From Shewanella sp. SNU WT4 (lineage in GTDB: Bacteria; Pseudomonadota; Gammaproteobacteria; Enterobacterales; Shewanellaceae), in contig NZ_CP041151.1 of assembly GCF_006494715.1 (NCBI RefSeq), positions 3,100,001 to 3,164,000 of the forward strand: a DNA stretch of 64,000 nt. The letters run 5' to 3'. The position numbers and the translations under genes are program-made. Shown here piece by piece: positions 25,667 to 35,030 of this stretch; the first letter of the stretch is position 1, and the number at the start of each line of letters is the position of its first letter. The notes beneath the pieces are model-generated. The model made no database searches. It saw nothing but the letters and a program-made list of their open reading frames with translations, and had not been told where the DNA came from.

Positions 25667-26973
25667 AAATGAGTCAACAGAGTATTTTGTAAAACATCTT
25701 TTGAAAAGTGTTCCTTTGCATACTTATATCCTGAGTTTACAAAAAAACAATATGTTTCCTGTGAAGAAACGACATCGTATATAAGCTGTTTATTTACAGA
25801 ATCAGATGATGAACTATTTAAAAATAATCCAACATGATTGGTACTGATTAACTCCATAGACGCTAATTCTGGAGGTCCAAAAGCTAAAAGACATCTTTTT
25901 GACGAGAGACATTCTGATATTTTAGTTGATATGGATAAATATGTTTTTGATTTGTACTTAGGAATGGCACTCTCTACATGAAGTAAAAAATGCGCAGTAT
26001 TATAAACGCCTTTCATTTCTTTTGCAGACATAAAACCATTAACAATTATGTTAACACCAACAATACTCTTTAATTCTGTCATTAAATCAAGTGATAAGCA
26101 GTTAGCGCTACAAATTATAATTTGAAAGTCAAAGGAATCATCCATCAGACCAACAGAACCGATCAACTTGCATAAATCAACTAATGCGCGGTCTCTTCCA
26201 AGTGTTAAACCACCTGCATAAATAAACTTGATCTGTGAATCCTGCAAACTAACTTTAGTTAATCGATTGCTATTGAAATCAACTGCATTATTTAAGATGT
26301 AGAAATCTCTAGAAAATTCACTTTTATATTTTACTGCCATTTTGTCACTAATACAAAAACAAGATTTCGCATTTAAAACTGATTCCTTCACCTTATTAAA
26401 GAATAATTTATTTAATACATTAAACCTTGATGTTCTTGTATTAAATATATAATCATCAGTAAAAAAAATATGTAAAGGGATATTCTTTTTAATTGAAAGC
26501 TTTAAGGCAATATCAAATAAGAATCTAGATTCTCCACCTAATACAAAAATGGCAGTGGGCTTAAAGTCATCAATCCATACATTTAATCTTTCTCCATCAT
26601 AAATTTTCAATGAATAAATAAACTCTCTAATCAAATTTTTTATGGAAGATAACTTTTTAAAATGACGAATAATAGTAGAATGCTTGCCATACACATCTCT
26701 AGGCTCATTGGAATTTAAGTTGTATGTTTTCCCTCCAAAATCAAAGTTTAATTTAAAGAAATTTTTTATAATATCTAAATCAGTAATTCTGAAAAATAAA
26801 TTAAATTTATACGAGTCTGGAATCTCTGTTTGAAAATATAACTGAGCGATTGCATCACTAGGAAAACAATCAAAAATAGAATGTAGAGTTTTGCCATTAT
26901 TAGCTGTGCTAGAAAGACTATTATGACTAATTATCAAGATTTTTTCTTTGGATAACTTTTTTTCATAACTCAT
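25663..26973 (-). CDS. Glycosyltransferase, GT4-like
   Basis: A 436-aa protein with a GT-B-like layout: N-terminal KILIISHNSLSSTANNGKT, a mid-protein linker near residue 240, then FIYAGGLTLGRDRALVDLCK and a C-terminal half with STKISECLSSKRCLLAFGPPE, where the nucleotide-sugar-binding helix is expected. It lacks a clean E-x7-E motif but has a Glu in the STKISECL region. It probably adds one residue of the O-unit. AT-rich; overlaps wzy by 4 bp. Confidence 0.7.
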   Translation of the reverse strand: MSYEKKLSKEKILIISHNSLSSTANNGKTLHSIFDCFPSDAIAQLYFQTEIPDSYKFNLFFRITDLDIIKNFFKLNFDFGGKTYNLNSNEPRDVYGKHSTIIRHFKKLSSIKNLIREFIYSLKIYDGERLNVWIDDFKPTAIFVLGGESRFLFDIALKLSIKKNIPLHIFFTDDYIFNTRTSRFNVLNKLFFNKVKESVLNAKSCFCISDKMAVKYKSEFSRDFYILNNAVDFNSNRLTKVSLQDSQIKFIYAGGLTLGRDRALVDLCKLIGSVGLMDDSFDFQIIICSANCLSLDLMTELKSIVGVNIIVNGFMSAKEMKGVYNTAHFLLHVESAIPKYKSKTYLSISTKISECLSSKRCLLAFGPPELASMELISTNHVGLFLNSSSSDSVNKQLIYDVVSSQETYCFFVNSGYKYAKEHFSKDVLQNTLLTHL

Positions 26974-27085
26974 AATTTATGCAACCTGAAAATTACTGTA
27001 GTAACAACTTTAAATTTTATTTTCATTCATTAGCAACTTATTAACCAAATCAATAAAAACACTGCCCCTACAAGAAAAACCTGCA

Positions 27086-28093
27086 CTATCTACTCAAACG
27101 TCCCTTTATCAAACTTACAAGTTGAACACAAAAGAAATTTATTGTAGAAACAAGACTAACAGATGTCGATTTAAACAAATAGCTAATAGCATTTCTATAA
27201 TCTTTCAGTTGCAAAGATACAAGAAACAAAGAAAATAAATATTCAATTTTCTTATTTTTTATAGCCAATTTAGCTTCATTATCTAACGAATACATATCAT
27301 TTAATTTTAATATACAATCATAAGATCTGTTTTTTAAAACGATAAATTTATTTTTATCCATGAGACTACTTAGACTTCCAACTGCACTTAATCGATACAC
27401 TACTGTTTTTTCAGGAAGATATATACAACCATTAGGGTATGAACAAAATAGGTGAACATAATAATCACATACAGGAGCGTTATAGAACCAACTTGGAATA
27501 TGATTTAAAGCACTTTTTCTAAAAAAGAATGACGCTGTTGGATAAAAATCTTTTCTCGGCCCTAGAATACAGTTTGCAAATGGTATTAATAATTTTTCTT
27601 GTCCAATGTTACAAAAATCATTATAAGAACCATCATTAGATAATCCTACAGCAGATGAAATAACAATGTTGTAACCTTTATTGTCTTCAAGTTCTTTTAT
27701 TTGTTTTTGTAGTTTGTCATTCGTATACCAAAAATCATCACCTTCACACAAAGCTATATATTCCCCTTGTGCAATATCTAGGCAATGTTTAAAAGGCATA
27801 TTAATATTTATCGAGAACTGATTATCTATTTGCGTTATAACTTTTATCAGAGATGGATATTTGCTTTTATATGAATTCAATATACTTTTAGTGTTATCAG
27901 TCGAAGCATCATCATGAACAATAATTTCAAATCTATATTCGGTCACTTGAGACAAGAAACTATCTACAGCATTCTTAATATATATATCTTGATTGTATGT
28001 AGGGCACACTACTGAAACATAAACTTTATCTGTATATTTCCAATGTTTAATAACATCGTTTTCCGTATTCGGAGACTCAAGCAACATTAACAT
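27086..28093 (-). CDS. GT2-family glycosyltransferase
   Basis: A 335-aa GT-A transferase: VYVSVVCPTYNQDIYIKNAV near residue 25, IIVHDDASTDNTKSILNSY, and the DxD-like CEGDDFWYTNDKL near 118. FFRKSALNHIPSW (about 202) is typical of this GT2 group. The C-terminal 60 residues are hydrophobic or basic. It is in the O-unit set but 112 bp from its downstream and about 140 bp from its upstream neighbour, looser than elsewhere in the operon. Donor unknown. Confidence 0.82.
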   Translation of the reverse strand: MLMLLESPNTENDVIKHWKYTDKVYVSVVCPTYNQDIYIKNAVDSFLSQVTEYRFEIIVHDDASTDNTKSILNSYKSKYPSLIKVITQIDNQFSININMPFKHCLDIAQGEYIALCEGDDFWYTNDKLQKQIKELEDNKGYNIVISSAVGLSNDGSYNDFCNIGQEKLLIPFANCILGPRKDFYPTASFFFRKSALNHIPSWFYNAPVCDYYVHLFCSYPNGCIYLPEKTVVYRLSAVGSLSSLMDKNKFIVLKNRSYDCILKLNDMYSLDNEAKLAIKNKKIEYLFSLFLVSLQLKDYRNAISYLFKSTSVSLVSTINFFCVQLVSLIKGRLSR

Positions 28094-28234
28094 TTAAACT
28101 CTCAAAAATTTAACCACATGTTCAATTGGAATGTTTAGATTCAAACTTTCAAACCTAAATACTTCCCCTTAACTACAAATCATGTTTTATAGGCAACATA
28201 TAATGCTAAGTAATAAGTTTTAATACTGTCTTAA

Positions 28235-28948
28235 TTACATTATATCGACTTTTATATATCGTTTTATTTCATCTGCGTCAACAAAATAAGCATTTTTAAA
28301 ATCACCGTGACTTAGTGCTCTCAGAAGTTCAATATGCTCTTTAAGTGTTCCTACATGCTCTAGATTTAAATTACACAACTCGTTGAAGTCATTGATGGAA
28401 TTATAGTTGCCAACTTCTTTAGGTGAGAAAGTTTCATAATCACCCAAAACAATTCGTTCAAACCATTCTGAAAGAAGTTCTAATTCAATATTTTGAACCT
28501 TTTCATATACTTCTAATGACGTATCAAAATCGGCAATAAATGTTTGTTTCTGTATAATTATGTCACCCGCATCCACATCCTCATTCATTAGATGTATTGT
28601 TGCACCTATTGGCAACTTATTTATAATTGAAAAAACTTGAGGAAACCAACCTCTATTATAGGGATTTAATCCAGGATGAACATTTACGCATACTGTATTA
28701 TTCACTATTTCAGCGGGAAATATTTGTTTGCAGTGAAGAGAAAAAATTACATCATATCGACGAGCAAAATCAACATCTTTGCTCTTTATATCTATCTCTT
28801 CTGCGCCAAGCTCCTGCATCAAAAATGGCGTTTTGTTGATTTTTGAATAGCAAAAATCACACTCTATGTCATTTATTCCAGGTATAATTATCTGTTTAAT
28901 AAATGAAGTTAGTTTTGGATTATCAGATACAATTAAGATTTTTTTCAT
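28235..28948 (-). CDS. dTDP-4-amino-4,6-dideoxyglucose N-formyltransferase (VioF/WbtJ-like)
   Basis: A 237-aa methionyl-tRNA-formyltransferase-like enzyme. The catalytic triad is visible: Asn and His in VCVNVHPGLNPYNRGWFPQV (about 104-110) and Asp in MNEDVDAGDIIIQ (about 145). Sugar N-formyltransferases have this core followed by a short C-terminal domain, here about 60 residues. It lies 19 bp after a VioA-like aminotransferase, with rmlA and rmlB upstream, so the likely product is dTDP-4-formamido-4,6-dideoxyglucose (Qui4NFo), with N10-formyl-THF as donor. dTDP-Fuc4N (galacto) as substrate cannot be excluded. Confidence 0.82.
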   Translation of the reverse strand: MKKILIVSDNPKLTSFIKQIIIPGINDIECDFCYSKINKTPFLMQELGAEEIDIKSKDVDFARRYDVIFSLHCKQIFPAEIVNNTVCVNVHPGLNPYNRGWFPQVFSIINKLPIGATIHLMNEDVDAGDIIIQKQTFIADFDTSLEVYEKVQNIELELLSEWFERIVLGDYETFSPKEVGNYNSINDFNELCNLNLEHVGTLKEHIELLRALSHGDFKNAYFVDADEIKRYIKVDIM

Positions 28949-28967
28949 GACTCAACCACCGTTACTT

Positions 28968-30080
28968 TTAATCAACACGAGAGATGCATTCTATTATCAT
29001 TGATAGTGCCGAATCAGTTAAATCACTATAAATTGGCAAACAGAGCACTTTATCTGCCAAAGCATTCGCTAGTGGTAGATGCGCCATGCTTGCACTCGGC
29101 AGGCCTCGATACATAGGCATATTACTTATAAGAGGGTAAAAATATCGGCGAGATAGAATATTATTGGCTTTCAGCTTGTCGTATAACTCATCGCGGCTAA
29201 GTGGATAATCAGCTTCTACCAAAATAGGGAAATAAGAAAAATTGCTATTAGCATGAACATCATGCTGATATAAGGTAATGCCATTTACATCCGCCAAAGC
29301 TTGGCGATAGCATTCATCAATTGTTTGGCGCTGCTGCATGGCCTTATCAATATGTTTAAGCTGAACCAAACCAAATGCAGCATTAATTTCGCTCATTTTT
29401 CCGTTAATTCCTGGCGCAGTAACAGTAAGTTCATCAGAGATACCAAAGTTTTTTAGGCAATCAATGCGCTGCTTAGTTTTGGCATCTGGGCAAATAATCG
29501 CACCGCCTTCAAAGGTGTTAAACACTTTAGTGGCATGAAAACTTAAAATAGAAAGATCCCCCCACTTAAGTAAACTTTGACCTTTGTAGTTAACGCCAAA
29601 AGCATGAGCTGCATCGTAAATAACCTTAAGACCATAGTTATCAGCTATTTTTTGAATTGCTTCAACATCACAAGGATTAGAATAGCAATGTACTGGCATA
29701 ATGGCTGTAGTACGGGGGGTAATTGCCGCTTCAATTTTGGCGGGATCGATATTGAATGTAGCAGGATCTATATCAACAAATACCGGCGCTAAACCATTCC
29801 ACATAATTGAGTGACTGGTTGCAACAAACGAATAGGGAGTAGTAATCACCTCACCACTGATACGCATTGCTTGGAGTGCAGTGATTAAGGCGATCGTTGC
29901 ATTATTGAATAATGAAACATACTCAACGCCAAGATATTCACATAGTTTTCCCTCAAGCTCTTGATGAAATGGTCCATTATTAGTTAGCCAGCGGTTATCC
30001 CAAATTTTTTCAAGTAATGGGATAAATTCGCTTAATTCTGGTAAAAATGGTTGGGTCACTGGGATTAATTTATTAGTCAT
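28968..30080 (-). CDS. vioA: dTDP-4-keto-6-deoxyglucose aminotransferase (VioA-like)
   Basis: About 370 aa, DegT/DnrJ/EryC1/StrS family. PVTQPFLPELSEF at the start, NNATIALITALQAM, VIYDAAHAFGVNYKG, and LSFHATKVFNTFEGGAII with the PLP lysine near residue 182. This SFHATKxFNTxEGG form is shared by VioA/FdtB-type enzymes acting on dTDP-4-keto-6-deoxyhexoses, supplied here by RmlA/RmlB. I start it at ATG 30080 (MTNKLIPVTQ). The formyltransferase gene follows directly. Amination at C4 gives dTDP-4-amino-4,6-dideoxyglucose (viosamine). Confidence 0.82.
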   Translation of the reverse strand: MTNKLIPVTQPFLPELSEFIPLLEKIWDNRWLTNNGPFHQELEGKLCEYLGVEYVSLFNNATIALITALQAMRISGEVITTPYSFVATSHSIMWNGLAPVFVDIDPATFNIDPAKIEAAITPRTTAIMPVHCYSNPCDVEAIQKIADNYGLKVIYDAAHAFGVNYKGQSLLKWGDLSILSFHATKVFNTFEGGAIICPDAKTKQRIDCLKNFGISDELTVTAPGINGKMSEINAAFGLVQLKHIDKAMQQRQTIDECYRQALADVNGITLYQHDVHANSNFSYFPILVEADYPLSRDELYDKLKANNILSRRYFYPLISNMPMYRGLPSASMAHLPLANALADKVLCLPIYSDLTDSALSMIIECISRVD

Positions 30081-30110
30081 GCTTATATCCAAAGAAAAGT
30101 AACTTAACAA

Positions 30111-31538
30111 TCAACGGCGCAATACGCTACACATTTTTAACAGCAGCTTTTTTTGTGCCAAAAATAAGTACAAACCATAAACTAACAATGCAACAGTCAG
30201 GTTTACGCCAATTTGCAACCAGGGTTTTGAGAAATTTAAACCAGCAGCAAATCCTAGGATAGCAGCCGTAAACACGGCAAACCAAATGGGAAAAAGATCT
30301 TTAAACTGCTGCCATTGACTTAATTGCGAGAGTTTAGCGGTGTAATAGGTATTAAGTAGTAAAGCTAAATAGGAGGTCATCGAAAAACCAAGGCACATGG
30401 CCAGCAAACCATAAGGAATGGTTAGCAACAACACAGAAACGCCAATAACCTTTTTTATTATCTCTAACTTTAAAAATAGATCGCTGCGCCCAAATACTTG
30501 CAACAGATTCAAATTTATTACGTGAATTGGATATAACATATAGCCCATACACAATACAGTTAACAACAATGCCGCATCACTCCATTGCTCACCTAATAAG
30601 CTGGTTAACAACGGATTGGCTATCAAACCCAAGGCCATAATTAACGGGAAAATTAACACAGCTGCCAATTTTAAGGTTTGGCGATAGGCGCGTTGCATTT
30701 TATTGGAGTTATCTTGCAACTGACTAAACATCGGAAAAGTCACGCCTTGAATAATACCAGTCAACGTAGATGCAGGCACACTCGCCAATTGATTTGCCTG
30801 AGTAAATTGCCCCACCACGGCAGGACTAAATTTTTTAGCAATAATGATTTGATAAAGATTATTATATGTTACGTCTAACAAACCTGATAAGAGCAACTTA
30901 CTTCCGTAATTAAAAAGATAATTAAAAGAATTTTTCGTGATACTGCCTCGTGGAAACCAAGGGGCAAAAAGGTTAAAAAACAACGTGGAGCAACAAGCGT
31001 TAAGTAAGGTTTGTGTAACTAGGGCCCAAACGCCAAAACCGTTTATCGCCATCACAATCGCAGTTGGCCCACTAATCAGCACACTTAACACAGAGATTTT
31101 GGCTTGAGTCTTAAAATCCATCGTCACATTAAGCTTAACCCGTGGAATTAAGGTGAATGCATTAATAAATACTGTGATTCCTAAAACCCGTAGCAGACTT
31201 TGTAATTCATTTTGCTGATAAAACGTGGCAATAGCAGGTGCACTGATATAAAGAGTCAAATAACACAAAGCCGCAACTGCGATGTTGTAATAGAAAGCAG
31301 TAACTAGGTCACTTTCGCTACGATCTGTTTTGCGTATTAACGCTGTAGTAAAACCACTATCGACAAACACGTTAGCAATCGCAATGAAAACCGCTAACAT
31401 GCCGACTAAACCAAAGGAAGTTGGCCCCAACAACCGTGCCAAATATAATGTAATAGCCAATTGAATGCCTTGAGTTAAAAAGCGATCCAATGCGCTCCAT
31501 TGCAGACCTTTTTTAGTTTTTGTGGTTAGATCAGTCAT
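30111..31538 (-). CDS. wzx: O-antigen flippase Wzx
   Basis: A 475-aa polytopic membrane protein of the polysaccharide-transporter/MOP superfamily, about 12-14 helices. It begins TKKGLQWSALDRFLTQGIQL, the N-terminus of WzxC-like flippases (LARLLGPTSFGLVGML follows). It moves undecaprenyl-linked repeat units across the inner membrane. I chose ATG 31538 (MTDLTTK), 4 bp after the rmlA stop; the ATG at 31577 would overlap rmlA. Confidence 0.9.
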   Translation of the reverse strand: MTDLTTKTKKGLQWSALDRFLTQGIQLAITLYLARLLGPTSFGLVGMLAVFIAIANVFVDSGFTTALIRKTDRSESDLVTAFYYNIAVAALCYLTLYISAPAIATFYQQNELQSLLRVLGITVFINAFTLIPRVKLNVTMDFKTQAKISVLSVLISGPTAIVMAINGFGVWALVTQTLLNACCSTLFFNLFAPWFPRGSITKNSFNYLFNYGSKLLLSGLLDVTYNNLYQIIIAKKFSPAVVGQFTQANQLASVPASTLTGIIQGVTFPMFSQLQDNSNKMQRAYRQTLKLAAVLIFPLIMALGLIANPLLTSLLGEQWSDAALLLTVLCMGYMLYPIHVINLNLLQVFGRSDLFLKLEIIKKVIGVSVLLLTIPYGLLAMCLGFSMTSYLALLLNTYYTAKLSQLSQWQQFKDLFPIWFAVFTAAILGFAAGLNFSKPWLQIGVNLTVALLVYGLYLFLAQKKLLLKMCSVLRR

Positions 31539-31542
31539 TGAC

Positions 31543-32418
31543 TTAATGCTTAGGCAAAGTGAGCAGATACTGCCCATAACTATTCTTACTCATTAATTGA
31601 CCGCGAGCAGTCAATTGCTTTTCATTTAACCAGTTCTGTAAATAGGCGATTTCTTCTAAACAGGCAATTTTATAACCTTGCCGTTTCTCTAATGTTTCAA
31701 CAAATTGTGCCGCCTCTAATAAACTTTCATGGGTTCCTGTGTCGAGCCAAGCAAAACCGCGCCCAAGCATTTCAACATGCAAATTACCTTTATTTAAGTA
31801 AATCTCATTTAAGCAGGTAATTTCGAGTTCGCCACGGTTTGAAGGCTTAACTTTCTTGGCTTGTTTAACCACATCGTTCGGGTAGAAATAAAGTCCCGTA
31901 ACTGCATAGTGACTCTTGGGATTGATAGGTTTTTCTTCAATGCTGATCGCTTTTTGGTCTTGATCAAATTCGACTACACCAAATCGCTCGGGATCTTTGA
32001 CTTGATATCCAAATACAGTAGCAGCCTCACCAGTTTTTGCTTTAACGACAGCTTTTTTTAATTTTGCGCTGAAATTCTGGCCATAAAAAATATTATCACC
32101 GAGTACTAGGCATACGGCATCGTTGCCGATAAATTCTTCACCAATAATAAATGCCTGTGCTAAACCATCGGGACTAGGCTGCACAGCATATTCCAACGCA
32201 ATACCAAACTGACTGCCATCGCCGAGTAAACGCTTAAATCCATCTTGATCTTCAGGCGTTGTAATGATGAGAATCTCACGGATTCCAGCTAGCATTAATA
32301 CAGATAAAGGGTAATAAATCATAGGTTTATCATAAACAGGTAAAAGCTGCTTAGATACTCCCATTGTTATTGGGTAGAGCCGAGTACCAGAGCCGCCAGC
32401 TAAAATCATTCCTTTCAT
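31543..32418 (-). CDS. rmlA: Glucose-1-phosphate thymidylyltransferase
   Basis: A 291-aa Rml[40 protein letters not shown] at the N-terminus holds the nucleotide-binding GGSGTR and the Lys, and LGDNIFYG and EKP blocks follow. It makes dTDP-glucose from dTTP and glucose-1-phosphate. rmlB is upstream, but rmlC and rmlD are absent from the cluster. Its dTDP-glucose therefore most likely feeds the vioA/formyltransferase branch rather than rhamnose. Confidence 0.95.
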   Translation of the reverse strand: MKGMILAGGSGTRLYPITMGVSKQLLPVYDKPMIYYPLSVLMLAGIREILIITTPEDQDGFKRLLGDGSQFGIALEYAVQPSPDGLAQAFIIGEEFIGNDAVCLVLGDNIFYGQNFSAKLKKAVVKAKTGEAATVFGYQVKDPERFGVVEFDQDQKAISIEEKPINPKSHYAVTGLYFYPNDVVKQAKKVKPSNRGELEITCLNEIYLNKGNLHVEMLGRGFAWLDTGTHESLLEAAQFVETLEKRQGYKIACLEEIAYLQNWLNEKQLTARGQLMSKNSYGQYLLTLPKH

Positions 32419-32466
32419 AAAACCTCAAATTCTAAACTTTGAACATGTCAGATATAAAAAACGCTA

Positions 32467-33552
32467 TTAAGAATTAATGCCTAAGCGTTCGCGTTGATAG
32501 CTGCCATCTTGTACATGCTGGCACCACTCTTGGTTAGTCAAATACCATTCGATGGTTTTACGTAAACCCGTTTCAAATGTTTCTTGTGGTCGCCAATTAA
32601 GCTCATTATTCATTTTGCTTGAATCAATAGCATAGCGACGGTCATGACCAGGCCTATCAGTCACATAAGTGATTTGTTCTGCGTATAACGTGTCTTTTGG
32701 CACCAGAGCATCCAAGATAGTGCATATGGTTTGCACCACTTCTAAATTTTGTTTTTCGTTATGGCCGCCAATATTGTAAGTTTCACCAATTACTCCTTCA
32801 GTGACCACCTTGTATAACGCTCGCGCATGATCTTCGACATAAAGCCAATCACGTATCTGGTCGCCTTTACCATAAATAGGTAATGGCTTGCCTTCAAGCG
32901 CATTCAAAATGACTAACGGGATTAACTTTTCAGGGAAGTGGTAAGGACCATAGTTATTAGAGCAATTGGTCACTATGGTCGGTAAACCATAAGTTCGCAG
33001 CCAAGCTCGTACTAAATGATCACTTGATGCTTTAGATGCTGAGTAAGGGCTGCTAGGTGCGTAAGCTGTTGTTTCAGTAAACAGAGGTAATTCTTGATTT
33101 ACAGCTTGGCCCTCTTGCTCATCTGGGTGAGGCAAATCGCCATACACTTCATCGGTAGAAATATGATGGAAGCGAAATGCAGCTTTGCGCTCAGCATCGA
33201 GTTGCATCCAATATTGACGAGCTGCTTCGAGTAACGTGTAAGTGCCAACAATATTGGTTTGAATAAAATCACTTGGACCTGTGATTGAGCGGTCAACATG
33301 AGATTCTGCCGCCAAATGCATCACAGCATCTGGTTGGTGCTGCGCAAACACTCTGTCTAACTCGGCACAATCGCAAATATCTACTTGTTCGAATGCATAA
33401 CGTTCGCTGCTCTCAACACTGACTAAAGATTCCAGGTTGCCCGCATACGTTAGTTTATCAACATTGACGACACTATCTTGGGTGTTATTGATAATATGAC
33501 GAACAACGGCTGATCCAATAAAACCGGCGCCGCCAGTAACAAGTATTTTCAT
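32467..33552 (-). CDS. rmlB: dTDP-glucose 4,6-dehydratase
   Basis: A 361-aa SDR enzyme: [46 protein letters not shown] with the catalytic Thr-Asp-Glu, [11 protein letters not shown] with Tyr-x3-Lys, and [13 protein letters not shown]. It makes dTDP-4-keto-6-deoxyglucose. It is the first sugar-synthesis gene after wzz, 48 bp before rmlA. It is full length, with no defect. Confidence 0.95.
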   Translation of the reverse strand: MKILVTGGAGFIGSAVVRHIINNTQDSVVNVDKLTYAGNLESLVSVESSERYAFEQVDICDCAELDRVFAQHQPDAVMHLAAESHVDRSITGPSDFIQTNIVGTYTLLEAARQYWMQLDAERKAAFRFHHISTDEVYGDLPHPDEQEGQAVNQELPLFTETTAYAPSSPYSASKASSDHLVRAWLRTYGLPTIVTNCSNNYGPYHFPEKLIPLVILNALEGKPLPIYGKGDQIRDWLYVEDHARALYKVVTEGVIGETYNIGGHNEKQNLEVVQTICTILDALVPKDTLYAEQITYVTDRPGHDRRYAIDSSKMNNELNWRPQETFETGLRKTIEWYLTNQEWCQHVQDGSYQRERLGINS

Positions 33553-33647
33553 TATTTACTACCAAAATCGTTGAATAAAGCCAAAGTTTATGACTTATGA
33601 AGAGGAGATATGTGCGGAAAAGTGTTAGGTTTCATCTCAGACATTTT

Positions 33648-33760
33648 CTGCCGCCAGAGACACTAATTATCCATTTTGAGACAGTCGATAGCGTGGCGGC
33701 AGGCGTAGAGCCTAGGTTTTGCGGTTTTTGTTTACCCCGTCCCAATAGGCTCTTTTTTTT
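33648..33760. other. Intergenic hairpins between wzz and rmlB
   Basis: The 227-bp wzz-rmlB gap holds a perfect 9-bp inverted repeat CTGCCGCCA / TGGCGGCAG (33648-33656 and 33694-33702). A second, GAGCCTA / TAGGCTC (33708-33714 and 33746-33752), is followed by eight T on the plus strand only. For the minus-strand operon neither is a standard terminator. They could be processing or attenuation structures; a plus-strand terminator with a 31-nt loop is weak. Confidence 0.4.
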
Positions 33761-33779
33761 ATATTTACTCTGTGCTAGC

Positions 33780-34745
33780 TCATCCTTTTCTTACAAAATG
33801 TCTTACCAGCACTATCATGACCCCCAGCATACCGCCAAGCATGGTTCCCAAAATACAAATTAAAGCGCGTTTTGGCTTAGCCTTTTCTTCTGGTACCAGG
33901 GCTGGGTCAATGGTATTAAATACGTATTCTTCACGTACGTTAGCAAACATGATAGTTTTCTGAGCTTGTTCCATTAACTGGTAAAGCACTGAACGCATAT
34001 CGGCAATTTTAGTTTCACGTAATTGTTGTTCTAAGAAGGCTTGTCCACGTTCTGCTTCCATCACATCGCGCTTTTTCATCACTTCATTAATGTCTTGAAC
34101 TAACCAGTCAACCCATTGTTTAGCAACATAAGGAGAAACACTTTCAACCGACACTGTCACCATGCCAGTATCTTTAGCGCTATTGACTGCCATTATTTTA
34201 ATAAAAGCTTTATAAGCCTCTTGTAGTGAAGGTTCTGGCTGAAATGGCGCATTGACAACACGAATCCATGTTTTGGTGGTAGCATCATACAGCTTAGGGT
34301 CGTAAACCACATTATTACTGGCCATATCCCATTTTTCAGAGGCCATTAATTCTGGGAGTATTTGGTGCTTTTTAATAAAATCACCAATAAACTGCCGGGA
34401 TTTCATTACTTCAATAGCAAGCTGACTTTTGTCGCTGCTACCACCACCTAAGTTAATCCCCGCCATACTGGCTAAGCCGCCAAACTGACCGGCTAATGCA
34501 GACAAACCGCCACCACTTTGTTCAGTTTCTGCAGGTGCTAATAAAGCTTCAGCTTTATAGATATTAGGTTGCATGATTGCATATACCACTGCACCTATGG
34601 CGAATACCGCTGTAACAGCAATAATTAACCATTTTCCTTGCCAGATAACTGAAAATAGTTCGCGCAAATCAATTTCATCATCGTTAGTTTGCTGTATATT
34701 GGCAAAATTAGCATCTTGGCATTTTTGTTGTAGTTGATTGGTCAT
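33780..34745 (-). CDS. wzz: Polysaccharide chain-length determinant Wzz
   Basis: A 321-aa protein with the Wzz layout: N-terminal DEIDLRELFSVIWQGKWLII leading into TM1 (about 37-58), a periplasmic region with a Gly/Ser-rich stretch (GGGLSALAGQFGGLASM, about 78-95) and a helical segment (about 215-265), a Pro-rich PALVPEEKAKPKR before TM2, then a second TM helix (about 292-314). It sets O-chain length together with Wzy. It lies between the exporter-like gene and rmlB. Confidence 0.9.
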   Translation of the reverse strand: MTNQLQQKCQDANFANIQQTNDDEIDLRELFSVIWQGKWLIIAVTAVFAIGAVVYAIMQPNIYKAEALLAPAETEQSGGGLSALAGQFGGLASMAGINLGGGSSDKSQLAIEVMKSRQFIGDFIKKHQILPELMASEKWDMASNNVVYDPKLYDATTKTWIRVVNAPFQPEPSLQEAYKAFIKIMAVNSAKDTGMVTVSVESVSPYVAKQWVDWLVQDINEVMKKRDVMEAERGQAFLEQQLRETKIADMRSVLYQLMEQAQKTIMFANVREEYVFNTIDPALVPEEKAKPKRALICILGTMLGGMLGVMIVLVRHFVRKG

Positions 34746-34990
34746 TAATATTTAGACTCGAAATTCTGTATGCTTAACAGTAGGAGATTTAGCGATTAGG
34801 AATAGCAAAATATTGATAATGAATCAGAGTTAAATACTCACCAACATCAATAGTCTCTAAAATTAATTGCTTAATAATTTAAATTTAAATTAAAACTAAT
34901 ATCACCGTCCTAGATTTTTCATTAATCTAAAGATACTTAGTTAAATATACATTGAAATTTATTATAAGATCTAACTCAAAAAATTTAACA

Positions 34991-35021
34991 ATCACAGAGC
35001 AGATAGCATCTACTCTGTGAT
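34991..35021 (-). terminator. Stem-loop between the exporter-like gene and wzz
   Basis: Perfect outer stem ATCACAGAG / CTCTGTGAT (34991-34999 and 35013-35021) with a further AGAT/ATCT pairing inside. On the minus strand it starts 9 bp after the exporter stop codon and is followed only at a distance by T6. It would be a leaky terminator lowering expression of downstream genes unless RfaH-modified polymerase reads through. The surrounding 34746-35030 is AT-rich and otherwise empty. Confidence 0.5.
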
Positions 35022-35030
35022 TAAAATTAT

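Noticed and set aside
33597..33963. Plus-strand frames between rmlB and wzz
   Set aside because: They run across hairpins and antisense to wzz, with no ribosome-binding site or protein-like pattern.
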